This document shows positions 1-9,900 of a stretch of DNA of 64,000 nt, one piece after another. The stretch lies in assembly GCA_964567745.1 (NCBI GenBank), contig CAZMNY010000002.1, forward strand, positions 124,001 through 188,000. Direction: 5' to 3'. This stretch comes from CAZMNY01 sp964567745 (GTDB lineage: Bacteria; Planctomycetota; Planctomycetia; Pirellulales; Pirellulaceae). The notes under the pieces were generated by a model. It ran no database searches. It had not been told where the DNA came from and worked only from the letters and a program-made list of their open reading frames with translations. Both the position numbers and the translations under genes were made by a program. Positions within the stretch are counted from its first letter, which is position 1; each line of letters opens with the position of its first letter.

Positions 1-178
1 AATGGATCGCGATGACATTTTGAGCAACTGCCGCAAGTACCCTAAGGACGAAGCGCCTGCAGCGTACAAGGACTTCAACGAAGTGTTGAATTCAGTTCGC
101 TTGGCTGGTTTGGCGAGCGAGGTAGCTCGTCTGAAAGCAAAGTTTGGCATCAAGGATGCAAGTGAAGCCGATGACTGA
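1..178 (+). CDS. rtcB: RtcB RNA ligase, C-terminal end (5' truncated by window edge)
   Basis: The reading frame that is open from the first bases encodes about 58 residues ending in TGA at 176-178. The peptide has the typical RtcB tail: a Cys-Arg-Lys-Tyr-Pro stretch, then DEAPAAYKDFNEVL, then a last helix with LAGLASEVARLK. RtcB is the GTP- and Mn-dependent ligase that joins 2',3'-cyclic phosphate or 3'-phosphate RNA ends to 5'-OH ends. It overlaps the next gene, rtcA, by eight bases (ATGACTGA), so the two are translationally coupled, matching the known rtcB-rtcA pairing. The catalytic domain lies outside the window. Confidence 0.85.
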   Translation, partial: MDRDDILSNCRKYPKDEAPAAYKDFNEVLNSVRLAGLASEVARLKAKFGIKDASEADD

Positions 179-1211
179 TGAGGCGATTCGTATCGATGGT
201 TCTGAGGGCGAGGGCGGCGGACAAATGGTCCGCTCGTCCTTGGCCCTTTCCTTGGTCACTCAGCGCGAACTGATCATCGAGAACATTCGCGCAGGGCGCC
301 CGAAGCCGGGCCTCATGCGACAGCATTTGATTGCTGTTCGCGCTGCGGCCGAGATCGGCAACGCGGAACTCGAGGGCGATTCGCTCGGCTCACGAGAGCT
401 GTCATTCAAACCCGCCGGCATATGCGGCGGCGACTTTGTCTGGCGGATTGGATCGGCCGGCAGTACGACTCTGGTGCTTCAAACCGTGCTGCCCGCGCTG
501 CTGCGCGCTTCATCGCCGACACAACTGACGATTTGCGGCGGCACCCACAACGCTTGGGCACCTTGCTTCGACTTCGTCGACAAGTGCTATCTGCCATTGC
601 TGCAGCAAATGGGCGCCGACGTTTCCGGCCAACTTGTTCGCGCCGGATTCCATCCGGCTGGCGGCGGCGAGATTCGTTTCTCCATCGAGCCGACAGAGCA
701 ACTCAACTCGATCTCCATCGACCGCCGTGGCGAACTGAAGAGCGGCTGGTGCGAAGCGCGCGTCGCCAACTTGCCCTACGGCGTGGCGGACCGAGAAGCC
801 AAGAAGATTCGACGCCTTGCGCGCTGGCCGGAAAAAGCCTGCCGCGCGATTCAAGTCGACGCCAACGGGCCGGGCAATGTCGTCTTAATCGGACTCGACT
901 TCGAAAATCTGTCCGAGCTCTTTGCCGGCTTCGGAAGACAGGGTGTTCGAGCCGAACATGTCGCTCGCGACGCGTGGAAAGAGGCGACTGCGTACCTGGA
1001 CAGCGACGCGGCAGTCGGCCCGCACCTCGCCGATCAATTGATGCTGCTCATGGCTCTGGCCGCCTACGATGGCAACTCGAGCCAATTCACCACCTTGCCG
1101 CTCACAGGCCATTCGACGACACACCTCGAATTGATTAAACGGTTCCTGCCCGTCGAGGTGTCAGTCGAGCCACAGGGCAAAGTCGTGCTCGTGAAGATCT
1201 CACCGAGTTGA
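171..1211 (+). CDS. rtcA: RNA 3'-terminal phosphate cyclase
   Basis: RtcA converts RNA 3'-phosphate ends to 2',3'-cyclic phosphates with ATP, through a covalent enzyme-AMP intermediate. The 346-residue product matches the family length. It opens with the signature IDGSEGEGGGQMVR (residues 8-21) and contains the glycine-rich segment HPAGGGEI. Near the C-terminus GHSTTHLELIKRFLPV places His314 where the E. coli nucleophile His309 sits, judged by its distance to the FLPV motif. The ATG at 171 is chosen because it overlaps the rtcB stop; an in-frame ATG at 144 would add nine poorly matching residues. Together with rtcB it forms an RNA end-healing and sealing operon. No RtcR-type regulator is visible in the window. 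Confidence 0.93.
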   Translation: MTDEAIRIDGSEGEGGGQMVRSSLALSLVTQRELIIENIRAGRPKPGLMRQHLIAVRAAAEIGNAELEGDSLGSRELSFKPAGICGGDFVWRIGSAGSTTLVLQTVLPALLRASSPTQLTICGGTHNAWAPCFDFVDKCYLPLLQQMGADVSGQLVRAGFHPAGGGEIRFSIEPTEQLNSISIDRRGELKSGWCEARVANLPYGVADREAKKIRRLARWPEKACRAIQVDANGPGNVVLIGLDFENLSELFAGFGRQGVRAEHVARDAWKEATAYLDSDAAVGPHLADQLMLLMALAAYDGNSSQFTTLPLTGHSTTHLELIKRFLPVEVSVEPQGKVVLVKISPS

Positions 1212-1220
1212 TCTCTCTTA

Positions 1221-1332
1221 GCGGTGAATCTCATTCACCGAACGAGCAAGCTCGTTGGGGTCTATGAAACTGCGGATGTCTATCGTCGACGTGCGACAAA
1301 TTTTTGTGTGGCACTGGCTTGACAGTGCCGAC
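1221..1332 (+). repeat. Left copy of a ~112-bp inverted repeat flanking the sulfatase gene
   Basis: This segment matches the reverse complement of 3054-3166 at most positions (about 80-85% by eye), including a 21-bp exact core around the hairpin AACGAGC-AA-GCTCGTT and the shared string GAAACTGCGGATGTCT. A second hairpin, GGCACTG-GCTTGA-CAGTGCC, lies at the right end. No open frame or terminator T-tract is associated. It may be a dispersed intergenic repeat or the end of a mobile cassette. Confidence 0.75.
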
Positions 1333-1395
1333 GTGCATTAAGGAACAAAGTCACGGTGATCAGGTCTAGTTGATTCTGAAGATTCGAAAACGTCT

Positions 1396-2952
1396 CTATT
1401 TCTGTTCGTGTATTGCGTAATCAGCTCCAATCAGGCTTTTCAGCACTGACTGCTGCCATGCGCGAAGTTCCGCCTGCATGGCTTTCATGGTTGCCGGTTC
1501 GATCTCGGCGAGGTTTTTCTCTTCCGCAGGATCGGTGCGAAGATCGAACAGCTCTACGTTTGGTTTGCGATTTCCCTTTCCGTCGTGAATGACCAGTTTG
1601 TGGCGATTGCCGAGCATCACGCGCGCGCCGTTGTAATCGGACTCGGTAATGTTCGGGTGATGCTCGTTGCGAAAGTTCCGAGTCGGAATGCCTCCCATGA
1701 GTTTGACCAACGGCGTGGTCCCCTGTTGCCACTTCGGGTCGATCCAGTGTTTTGGTTTGGGGTTAGGCTGTCGGCGGGTGTTAAAGTCCCAAAAGAAAAT
1801 CGGCTTGGGCCTCACGTCGAGTTCACCGTCCAACAGACCTGCTAAATTGACCCCATCAAGATCGCGATCAGCGGGCGGTTGGACGCCGGCGAGTGAACAT
1901 AGTGTTGGCAACATGTCGCTGGTGACCGCATTGGTTCGACTGATTCGCGGCGATTTGATTCGCGCGGGCCATTCAATCAGCCCGGGTACGCGCGTGCCGC
2001 CTTCATAGACCTGTCCCTTGCGCCCACGAAGCGGTGAAGCAAGTACGCCGCTCGAAGGTGTGCCGTTATCGCCGCAATACCAGACGAGCGTGTCGTCGCG
2101 CAAACTGTTGCTCTTCAGATAATTCCGCAGTTTGCCGATAGCGCGATCCATCGCCGTGATTTCGGCGTAACGTTCGCGCAACACGTTGCCAAGCGGCCGC
2201 CTCGTTCGCCGTCCCGTCTCGTTGGAAGTCAGACTCACCGACCCACGGTCCGCGTATTTCTTCGGAAGGTGGTCGTAGAGTGCGAGGTCCTCTGGCAGGC
2301 CGCTGTACGGTTCATGAGGCGATCCGAACCAGACGACCGCAAAGAATGGCTGCTGCTTTGTCTGCGACTTCTTGATGAACCGAATCGTCTCGTCGATGAC
2401 TACCGCCGAGCTCTCGCCTTTGTGGATGACGGGCGGGCCGCCGTTTCGGGAAAGAGGCGGATTGAGTTCGAAAAAGTTGTCGTGCGAAACCCATTCGTCG
2501 AAGCCCATCGCGCCGGGGTTGGTTGGCGAACCTGCCTTGACCGTGCCCACGTGCCACTTGCCGAAATGCCCGCGCAAGTAACCAGCTTTCCCAAGCAAAT
2601 GCGCGACCGTGATTTCTTCGGGGCGAATCGAGTACCCCGGTTTGAATGTGCCGTAGCGATTCGGGTGGCGTCCCGTCAGCACGCTACCACGCGTTGGCGA
2701 GCAAGAGGGATGAGCCGCATAGAATCGGTCAAGCCGCAGCGCTGTCGCGGCCATTTCGTCAAGCACTGGCGTCTTGAGATCCGGATGATCGTAGTAGCCG
2801 GTCTCCTCCCAGCCGTGGTCATCGCCCATCAGCAGAATGATGTTGGGTTTGCTTGCTTCAAGAGAGTCGCACTGCGCGAATCGGGAGACTCCGCAGAAGC
2901 TTAAGACGGCGGCGCAAATTGCGCCGAGCTTAATCGGCAGTCGGTGATTCAT
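1396..2952 (-). CDS. Secreted sulfatase (arylsulfatase A / GalNAc-6-sulfatase type)
   Basis: A type I formylglycine-dependent sulfatase of 518 residues with an N-terminal signal peptide (hydrophobic residues about 8-25). The first metal site is NIILLMGDDHGWEE. The activation motif is C84-S-P-T-R, where the cysteine is converted to formylglycine, and GKWHVG follows. The C-terminal half carries the expected YCGDNGTPSSG and PLRGRKGQVYEGGTRVPG segments. Such enzymes release sulfate from polysaccharides in the periplasm or outside the cell, and planctomycetes often have many. The substrate cannot be read from sequence. The gene stands alone between two inverted repeat copies (1221-1332 and 3054-3166); no maturase gene is present nearby. 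Confidence 0.92.
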   Translation of the reverse strand: MNHRLPIKLGAICAAVLSFCGVSRFAQCDSLEASKPNIILLMGDDHGWEETGYYDHPDLKTPVLDEMAATALRLDRFYAAHPSCSPTRGSVLTGRHPNRYGTFKPGYSIRPEEITVAHLLGKAGYLRGHFGKWHVGTVKAGSPTNPGAMGFDEWVSHDNFFELNPPLSRNGGPPVIHKGESSAVVIDETIRFIKKSQTKQQPFFAVVWFGSPHEPYSGLPEDLALYDHLPKKYADRGSVSLTSNETGRRTRRPLGNVLRERYAEITAMDRAIGKLRNYLKSNSLRDDTLVWYCGDNGTPSSGVLASPLRGRKGQVYEGGTRVPGLIEWPARIKSPRISRTNAVTSDMLPTLCSLAGVQPPADRDLDGVNLAGLLDGELDVRPKPIFFWDFNTRRQPNPKPKHWIDPKWQQGTTPLVKLMGGIPTRNFRNEHHPNITESDYNGARVMLGNRHKLVIHDGKGNRKPNVELFDLRTDPAEEKNLAEIEPATMKAMQAELRAWQQSVLKSLIGADYAIHEQK

Positions 2953-3053
2953 GACATGGTTGTTCCAGAGGATTCGATCTAAGGCTTCAATATACTCGAG
3001 GTGAGTCGTCTATTCCGCATCGGCATGGAATTGCCTCAGCTCTCCTGGTATTG

Positions 3054-3166
3054 GTCGGCACTTGCAAGCCACTGGCACACAGAATTTGGCCGCACAATGA
3101 CGACAGACATCCGCAGTTTCACAGATCCCAACGAGCTTGCTCGTTCCGTGAATTAGATTCAACGGT
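3054..3166 (-). repeat. Right copy of the inverted repeat flanking the sulfatase gene
   Basis: Reading the minus strand, this segment follows the left copy at 1221-1332 almost base for base through the AACGAGCAAGCTCGTT hairpin and GAAACTGCGGATGTCT. It then diverges slightly, with one extra base near the CCAAATTCTGTG stretch. It lies between the start of the sulfatase gene and the end of the DTW-domain gene and contains no coding frame. Confidence 0.75.
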
Positions 3167-3192
3167 AACCGCCTAGATTCTCGGTGTTCACC

Positions 3193-4380
3193 TCACACAT
3201 CACACCGAGCCGCGATCCAGTCACTGGCGAGTTGGTGGAATCGCAACACGAGCGCCTTGGCCATCGCGAGACGATCGCCGGCTCGGCCAGGGTGAGCTGA
3301 AGGGCCGACGTGAATTTCGGCGGCTTCAATCAACTGCTCCAACGCCCCGGCGCCATGGAAGGGCGCGTAGTCGATCGACTTGAGTGCTATGCATGGCAAG
3401 CTGTTGGCACCAATGTTCGCCAGCATGCGTTCTGTGCTGGGGTGGTAAACGACCAGCAGCTCATTCGGCCGAAGAAAATTGCTCCACGCGGCGCGGAAAT
3501 CGTCTTCGGTGGGCGAGCTTTCAAAGTCGTCACGGCCAAGCTGAAAGTGCCTCAAGAATGAATCAGCTAACGGTTCCGCTGTTGCGATCGTGCTGCGGAA
3601 TTTTTCGCCCGTCGATAACCGCTCGGCAACCCAATAGACCGGCTTCTGAGTCAAACGTTTGAGCGAAGCGTCTCGGGGCGTGGCTTCGCCGTATGCGACG
3701 ACAATGTCATCAATCCGCCTGACCAGCGCCACGGGTATGTTCAGTGGCGTCAGTGACCGCCGCAGGTTGCGTCTCAGCGATCGCTCTTGCGGGTGCGCCA
3801 ACTGCCCTTCCACCATGGACTCGAAAGCATTGAGAAGCTGACCGAGCCCAGCCGTCTCAGGCTCGAGGACACTCAGCGCTTGCACGGTTGCTTCGAGCGT
3901 CGAGAGCGAAAACTGATTTGGCTCGCGTCGAATCCGATATCGGCCAGGCGACTCGGGCGCGAGCTGATAACACGGCAAGTCGCGAAGCACGGGAATGTCA
4001 CGCAGCATGGTCTTCGCGTGGTGCCACGTGCCGTCGATCAACACGAGCTGCTTGAGCGATTGACTGTGGCCTGCGACCGGAAGAGGCTGAGCATCCGCGC
4101 CGGGGAATAGCAGGCCCGTGTTAGGCAACGCAGCAACCTCAGCCAGCTGCTCGATTTCGAAGCGATGGCTAAACAGCTGACACCGACGAAGCGATTTCTT
4201 GACGATGCGAGCGGTATTAAAAGCGTGGGACCGCTCGCGCTGATGCTGAACGATAATCACCCGAGTCGAGTTGTCGATGTCTGGAATGGCGTGGCAAAAG
4301 CAACTGGCGCGAGGCCGATAGCAGTCGTAACATCGCTCACGAAACGGCTCGGTCAATTCGGGCTTCAATTCGATTCTCAA
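3193..4380 (-). CDS. DTW-domain tRNA-uridine aminocarboxypropyltransferase fused to a degenerate DnaQ-like exonuclease domain
   Basis: The N-terminal ~205 residues form a DTW domain (TapT/TuaA family), which transfers the 3-amino-3-carboxypropyl group of SAM to tRNA uridine. Visible are the Cys cluster C17-x2-C20-x6-C27-x-C29 and the DGTW motif at 116-119. The remaining ~175 residues are not part of E. coli TapT (about 230 residues). Their layout follows a DEDD exonuclease: strand IVVAYGEATP (226-235), LLVVYHPSTERMLA in place of the HNxxFD helix, and GRAGDRLAMAKAL in place of HRALxDA. Most catalytic acids are lost. The TTG at 4380 is chosen because AAGGAG lies three bases upstream. An upstream ATG at 4503 would overlap the previous gene. 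It follows that gene by 38 bp. Confidence 0.8.
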   Translation of the reverse strand: MRIELKPELTEPFRERCYDCYRPRASCFCHAIPDIDNSTRVIIVQHQRERSHAFNTARIVKKSLRRCQLFSHRFEIEQLAEVAALPNTGLLFPGADAQPLPVAGHSQSLKQLVLIDGTWHHAKTMLRDIPVLRDLPCYQLAPESPGRYRIRREPNQFSLSTLEATVQALSVLEPETAGLGQLLNAFESMVEGQLAHPQERSLRRNLRRSLTPLNIPVALVRRIDDIVVAYGEATPRDASLKRLTQKPVYWVAERLSTGEKFRSTIATAEPLADSFLRHFQLGRDDFESSPTEDDFRAAWSNFLRPNELLVVYHPSTERMLANIGANSLPCIALKSIDYAPFHGAGALEQLIEAAEIHVGPSAHPGRAGDRLAMAKALVLRFHQLASDWIAARCDV

Positions 4381-4418
4381 CGTCTCCTTACCGCGCTGGC
4401 GACGATCGCCCCGCCGTC

Positions 4419-6950
4419 TTATTTCTTCTTGCTCGGCGTCAGGATCGGAGGGGCGGGTGGTTGGCGCCAGTTCCAGTCGGACTTGTATTTTACATCGAGC
4501 CATGGCGTCGCCAGCTTTTTGCCGCCATCGCGTTTGGAAATTAGCAGAGCATCGAGGGTTCCGCTGGTGAGCAGAGTCCGTTCGACGGGCCACGTGGGCT
4601 TGCCGGTGTGCATCATCCGTTCGATGCCGCGAAGGAGGTGATTGAAATGGTGGAATGGCCGAACCTCTTGAGTCCAAAACAGTGTCGACTCGGTTTCTCC
4701 GCTGTCGGCGTACTCCCACGCCGCCGCCCACTCGATCACGGCGCCGTTGAGCGTAATGACGTTGGCTCGCAGCCCATCCTTATAGTCGACCACAAACAGC
4801 ACGGGATCCTTCGACAGTTCTTCAACCGTCTTGCCCTGTCTCAGCGGGCGTTTGATTCTTGAAAGGCACTCGTCCAAGAGCTTCCGACTGAAGACGCCGC
4901 GTTTTCCCGCCTCCCAGACGGCATCGCCCGTGATGCACTGAACCGACCTGACGCCCGTCTCTCCTCCCGCTCGCCGTTCGGCCAACGCTTGCATCAATTC
5001 CATGGCATGAAATCCGTAGGCGTCGAGCGTGTGGTAGGAGATGGCGACGATCTCCTTGAGTTTCGCGCCGCGTTTTACATCGGCGGGAGGATATCGCCAC
5101 AAAACCGGAAGCGATGAACCGGCCATCATGGGGATCTTCATTTCTTTCGCGTTGTCATAGATCCACTTGGCGTCCCGCCAGTTGTCGGCCAAGTGTTTGT
5201 CGCTGAAGACAGGCACGACTTGGCCGGTCGCTTTGAAAGTTTCGACGATTTCGCCAAAGAGCCGACGCTTGGGATACTCGATCTGTCCAGTGCCCGATCT
5301 TTCGTACTCTCCATGCTCGGCGACAAGCATGACTCCGTCCACGGCCAACTTGCCTTTAGTATTCGGCGACTGAGCTCCATGCGTGAGAGCCTGGCGAAGC
5401 GACGGATAAATCGGAAAACCGTGCTTCTTCGAAAAACCGCGACTCGAATCGTTCTTGGGAACTTGATCGGTAAACAGGCTGGCGAGACGTATTGACGCCA
5501 AGTCGCCTTTGCCGTCGAGCGTATCGGTTTCGATCAGGCGACTGAGCAAGACATCCGCATGCGAGTTGTAGCGGTATTCGGTGGTGACTCCGGCTATCTT
5601 GGGAAACCGAATTGCGTGCACAGTGAAGGGATACAAAGTCGTCACGTAAACGACTCCATCGCGGGCGGCGCAGATTCCCATGATCACATAGCGAGGAACA
5701 AGCGTGCCATCGTCCAAACGATAGGCACCATGGTGGTGCTTTTTCGTCTTGCCGGCCTCGTCGGTGAGTTTCGCATAATCCGGATTTCCGATGGCGATCG
5801 GCCCGTGATCAACCGGCGCCTTGTCTCCCGGACGGTAGCTCGTGACGTGAAGAAACTGCCCCCGCCCTTTTTTCGTTACCGCGACTCCCGCCCAAACAAC
5901 TCCATCGTTTCTCACGCACAGTGCTCGGCAATCCGTCTTGCTTGCTTTGGCGCTAAGAGGTCCTAGAGATCGTCCCTTGAGCGTGCCGCCGCTGCCCGTC
6001 AAATCGTATGAATAGAGCTGATTGCCGCTCATGGCGACGGCGTAAAGCGTCTTGCGATCGGGCGAAATTTCCCAGTTGATGGGGTGCGATTTGGGATCGG
6101 CAAGCAGCGACGCTTTGGTCGGCGGCTTGCCGTCGATTGTCTGTTTGAGCCGAGTTAGTTTGCCGGTGTTGGGATCGTATCGAGCAACATCGCCCCCCAG
6201 AATCGGATGATAGGCGCGTCCAAGATGATCGATGACGATGAACGCGTACATGTGTCGACAGTCCATCAAGTCGCGATACGCCCCCGTCTCCAGATCGAGC
6301 AAGAGGAAGTGGGTGCTTTCGGTCGGGCGTTCGTCTGAGCAAGTCGAAACGTACGCGATAGAGCGCGATTCGTCGGGCGTCACACTGATGATGCCCTGCC
6401 CCTTTATGGGAATGTCGTAGACTCGCGTGGCCTTGGTCTTGGGGTCGTAGACCATGGGGTGGCCGCCCAGATAATCGGACCGTTTCTCGCCTTCCTTCTG
6501 TATGTACCCCTGCTTGGTTCCGAAATAGATCTTGCCGCTCTTGCCGACGTTGTTGCGAGTGTGAATCTTCGCTTGGGCGGCAAAACCCTTGCGGTCGACG
6601 CCCATCTCTTTTTCCGCGTCGACAACAACCTGCATCTTTTTCGTGCGCGGATCGAAGTCGACGAGGAACGCGTTGTCTCCGTACTTGGCCGTGCCGACAT
6701 AAATTTGGCCGTCGAGGCCTTCGACAATGGAAAAGTATCCGCTCTCCTCGCTCGTCAATTCGGCCGGGACTCGGTGTGCGGTCGACCAGAGCCAATGCTG
6801 GAAGAGTTTGGGGTCGGAATACTTTGCGCCAGGTTCTTGTCCAAGTGCGGACTCGTTCGCGACGTGCGTCGCCATCCAGGCAAAGGCGAAGGATATCAGT
6901 GTGATCTTGCAGATCAGCCGCGCGGCGGCGATTGACGAGTTTCCTGTCAT
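4419..6950 (-). CDS. Secreted beta-propeller protein with a Gfo/Idh/MocA-like C-terminal half
   Basis: The 843-residue product begins with a signal peptide (hydrophobic stretch ISFAFAWMATHVA, likely cleavage after SALGQ). Residues ~45-480 contain repeated blade-like segments such as DGQIYVGT, SGKIYFGT, RSIAYVSTC and GVVYVTTLYPF, consistent with a beta-propeller. The second half has features I associate with an uncharacterised Gfo/Idh/MocA-related family in planctomycetes: TEYRYNSHADVLLSRL, VDGVMLVAEHGEY, FSDKHLADNW, MMAGSSLPVLWR, and a final VERTLLTSGTLDALL. No GxGxxG nucleotide loop is seen, so enzyme activity is uncertain. The ATG at 6950 overlaps the upstream stop as ATGA, which fixes the start. 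Substrate and role are unknown. Confidence 0.72.
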   Translation of the reverse strand: MTGNSSIAAARLICKITLISFAFAWMATHVANESALGQEPGAKYSDPKLFQHWLWSTAHRVPAELTSEESGYFSIVEGLDGQIYVGTAKYGDNAFLVDFDPRTKKMQVVVDAEKEMGVDRKGFAAQAKIHTRNNVGKSGKIYFGTKQGYIQKEGEKRSDYLGGHPMVYDPKTKATRVYDIPIKGQGIISVTPDESRSIAYVSTCSDERPTESTHFLLLDLETGAYRDLMDCRHMYAFIVIDHLGRAYHPILGGDVARYDPNTGKLTRLKQTIDGKPPTKASLLADPKSHPINWEISPDRKTLYAVAMSGNQLYSYDLTGSGGTLKGRSLGPLSAKASKTDCRALCVRNDGVVWAGVAVTKKGRGQFLHVTSYRPGDKAPVDHGPIAIGNPDYAKLTDEAGKTKKHHHGAYRLDDGTLVPRYVIMGICAARDGVVYVTTLYPFTVHAIRFPKIAGVTTEYRYNSHADVLLSRLIETDTLDGKGDLASIRLASLFTDQVPKNDSSRGFSKKHGFPIYPSLRQALTHGAQSPNTKGKLAVDGVMLVAEHGEYERSGTGQIEYPKRRLFGEIVETFKATGQVVPVFSDKHLADNWRDAKWIYDNAKEMKIPMMAGSSLPVLWRYPPADVKRGAKLKEIVAISYHTLDAYGFHAMELMQALAERRAGGETGVRSVQCITGDAVWEAGKRGVFSRKLLDECLSRIKRPLRQGKTVEELSKDPVLFVVDYKDGLRANVITLNGAVIEWAAAWEYADSGETESTLFWTQEVRPFHHFNHLLRGIERMMHTGKPTWPVERTLLTSGTLDALLISKRDGGKKLATPWLDVKYKSDWNWRQPPAPPILTPSKKK

Positions 6951-9900
6951 CGTTTGGTCGTCCGAAAGATGAGGGCATCGGCTACCTTGAGGTCGAACGA
7001 TACGGTCGTCACACCGTTCTCTCGTGATATTTCGAGCAGCGCACCGCTCGCCAAACGGGCGTTGCCGCTCGGTAGCTTCGTGCGGATTTCCACCGTGCAT
7101 TTCGCTTCGTTCCGGCTCCAGTTGATCAGCGGCACGACGACGCCGCGAGGTGATCTGATCACCGTTGTTTCGACCATCGCCAAGTCGCACTTCACCGGTA
7201 GCACCAATTTGGAAGTCGGCTCTGCGATAAGTTCGCTCGCTGTTTGATCAAAAGAAGTCGGCAAGAAGTGAACCATCGCCTCATCCGACGCCCCGCGATC
7301 GACTGGCGCGAGTGGGAACGAGCGATGGTAGTACGAGAGCGATGGGAGAAAGCCGCACACGGTCGAGCGACCTTTCGCAACCTTGCGGCGAACAATCGCA
7401 GGGGACTTGTCGGAGAACGTCCCGAGAACCTCTCCCTTCGTGACTCGCAGCCGGCAACGAACTCCAATCACTGGCGTTTTGCCGCCATCGGCGACTTGCA
7501 CTTGATCCAGCGGCTTGGCGAAAGGCATATGCTGCTTGAGCCAAATAATTTGCTCCTCCTTCGGCGAATCCAAACCAACTTGTTCAACGCCCATTAGATC
7601 GCGCAAAACCTTGTTCGGCCGGTTGTACTCGTCGAACATTCCAGCGCCCGCTGTAGCGAATAACTCACCGCCGCTCGAAACCCAGCTGGCAATCGCTTTG
7701 GAGGCGGCTAGGGAGACATGGGCGTCCGTTAAATAGAGCATCTTGTACTTGTTCAGCGTACCGTCAACAGCGTCCTCTTCCACAACAAAGTCGAGGGGAA
7801 CTTGGCTGTGCCGAATCGCGGTGTAGAGCGCGCGTTTCGCCGCGGCGAATGAGCCCTTGCTGTCTCCCCAGACATCGGCCGTTTCACTAAACCACATCGC
7901 CGTCTTAGCGCCGTCGACATGACCGTTCTGAACAATGTCATCAAACAAACTCAGTTCGCGAAAACTGCCTAACACCATGCGATACATCTCAGGTTCATCG
8001 ACATGGTTTTCAGTATAGGCGACGTGAACCGGACGAAACTCAAACAGATTGACCATCTTCATCCCGTGCGCCAACGAACCAAAAAACAGGCGCCGCCATT
8101 GGCTCGGCGTGTTGTTGGGCATGTGAGGCATGACGTAATACATCGTCTTGCGATCCGGGTGATGGCGCAATCCAGCGCGAAACAAGTCGAGGTTGATACT
8201 GTTCATCTGGGGCGTTCCGACCGCCAATTGCCAGATGTAATCCTCGCTCCATGGCAATGTCATCCCGCTCTTTCGAAACACGGTAACCCACTTATAGACT
8301 TCGCCTAGGAACATGTGTTCCTGTGGATTGTGGGGCGAGAAATTGGCACCGACAGCCGCGTTGGGAAGATGACGGCGGAGAATGTCAGTTCGCTCCTTGA
8401 TCGCTTGGATTCCGTGATGAAAACGAAATCGTTGCGACCAGTAGAAGACGCCCGGCTTCGAATCTTTTAGCTTTTCGTCCGCGCTAAACGTAATACGATC
8501 CCAACGACTGCCTGCCGTCGGATCGATGTCGGCGGGTTTCTTGCCGAGTTGTTTCAACCAAGTTCGGAACGCGTCAGCGGCCTGCGCCCCTCTAGGAGAA
8601 GGCAAGCCAATCTCGTCCCCGAGACTAACGACCGCGACGTTTTTTGCGTTGGCCCCAAGATTCTTACAGTACGCCTCGAGTTTAGCCGTGGCGACGCTGC
8701 GAACATCGATCATGCCTCGTCCACCCGCCGCATCGGCCTTGGTATCTGAAAGGCCGAACAGCCTCTTGAATTCCACGACGGCCGCAGCGTGCCTTCCTTC
8801 GTCAAGCGGAGTAAACGTCGACGCATAGATCGGCGTGTTCGCGGGAGCTCGCCCATGCGGCGATGGATTCGCTTTCTTGAGATACGCGAGCAAGTCATAG
8901 AGTACGTCGTGTTGCCGGCGCAGTCGTTTTGAATACCGAGTGTCGCAGTCGGCAGCCAAGGTCAAGGCACCGCTACCCGAAAACTCGCCAAGCGACTGCA
9001 TCTTGCCTTGTTCGTCCCGCCAGGCGAACTCTGCTTTGTAGGGCTGATTGCCGGTCCAAAACCATTGCCCGTGATTTAGCGAATCCATTGTCCCACCAAC
9101 ATCGATCCACTTCGAGACGCCGCCAGCCGGAACGGTCACCGTCGGCGTTTTCCAGTTCCGCATATGCACCCAATAGGGCGAGTGCTGTTGCCAATTGCCG
9201 CCACCCTGAGCCTTGCGGCCTGTAAACGAAAGCTGCTCCTTGCCGCGATTTGTGACTCGCAGCCAAACGTCGCCGGATTGAGTCAGCATGCCATCGAGCG
9301 GCAGATAGCGTTCTTTTTCAATTCGGTTCTTCACTTGCTCGACGTCCGTCGTCAACATCACCAGATCAATGTTGCGTTTCGCTGCCGGCTCGGGCTGTTT
9401 TCCGGCGACGATTCGAATGGTCGCGCGGCCAGGCTTGAGGTTGGCGAACACGTCGTGGCCTTCCCAGACGACGTTTTCGACCGCGCCCCAGCTCCAACCC
9501 ACTTCTTTCTTCAACTTCTGACTGAACGCCCATATCTTGAGATTGTCGCGAGCGCCATAGAGTCGGTCCACGATAACCATCTTGTTCTGCTCAACTTGAA
9601 CTCGGAACTGAGTTTCGAAACGGTAAGCAGCCTCGTAGCGAACCAAAACGAGATAACGTCCCGCCTCACGAACATTGACGTCAATCGAAGCGATGGACTC
9701 TTCACACTGTGAGGGAGCGCCCAAGAACGCGCGACGGCTTAGGAAGGAATTAGCAAACGTTGCCGCATAGTAGTTCTGTCCAAACGCCAAAGCTCGCCAC
9801 CCCGGTTTGGCCGAGTTAACGCGGAACTCCTCCGCTTCGCAGACGTAAAGCCCGTCTGGTTGGATCTGCACTGCCGAACGTCGCGCGCCGAGAGCCTGAG

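Noticed and set aside
4381..4731. Longer N-terminus for the DTW protein (starts at 4503 or 4731)
   Set aside because: Those starts overlap the end of the previous gene, and the AAGGAG before TTG 4380 gives a better site.
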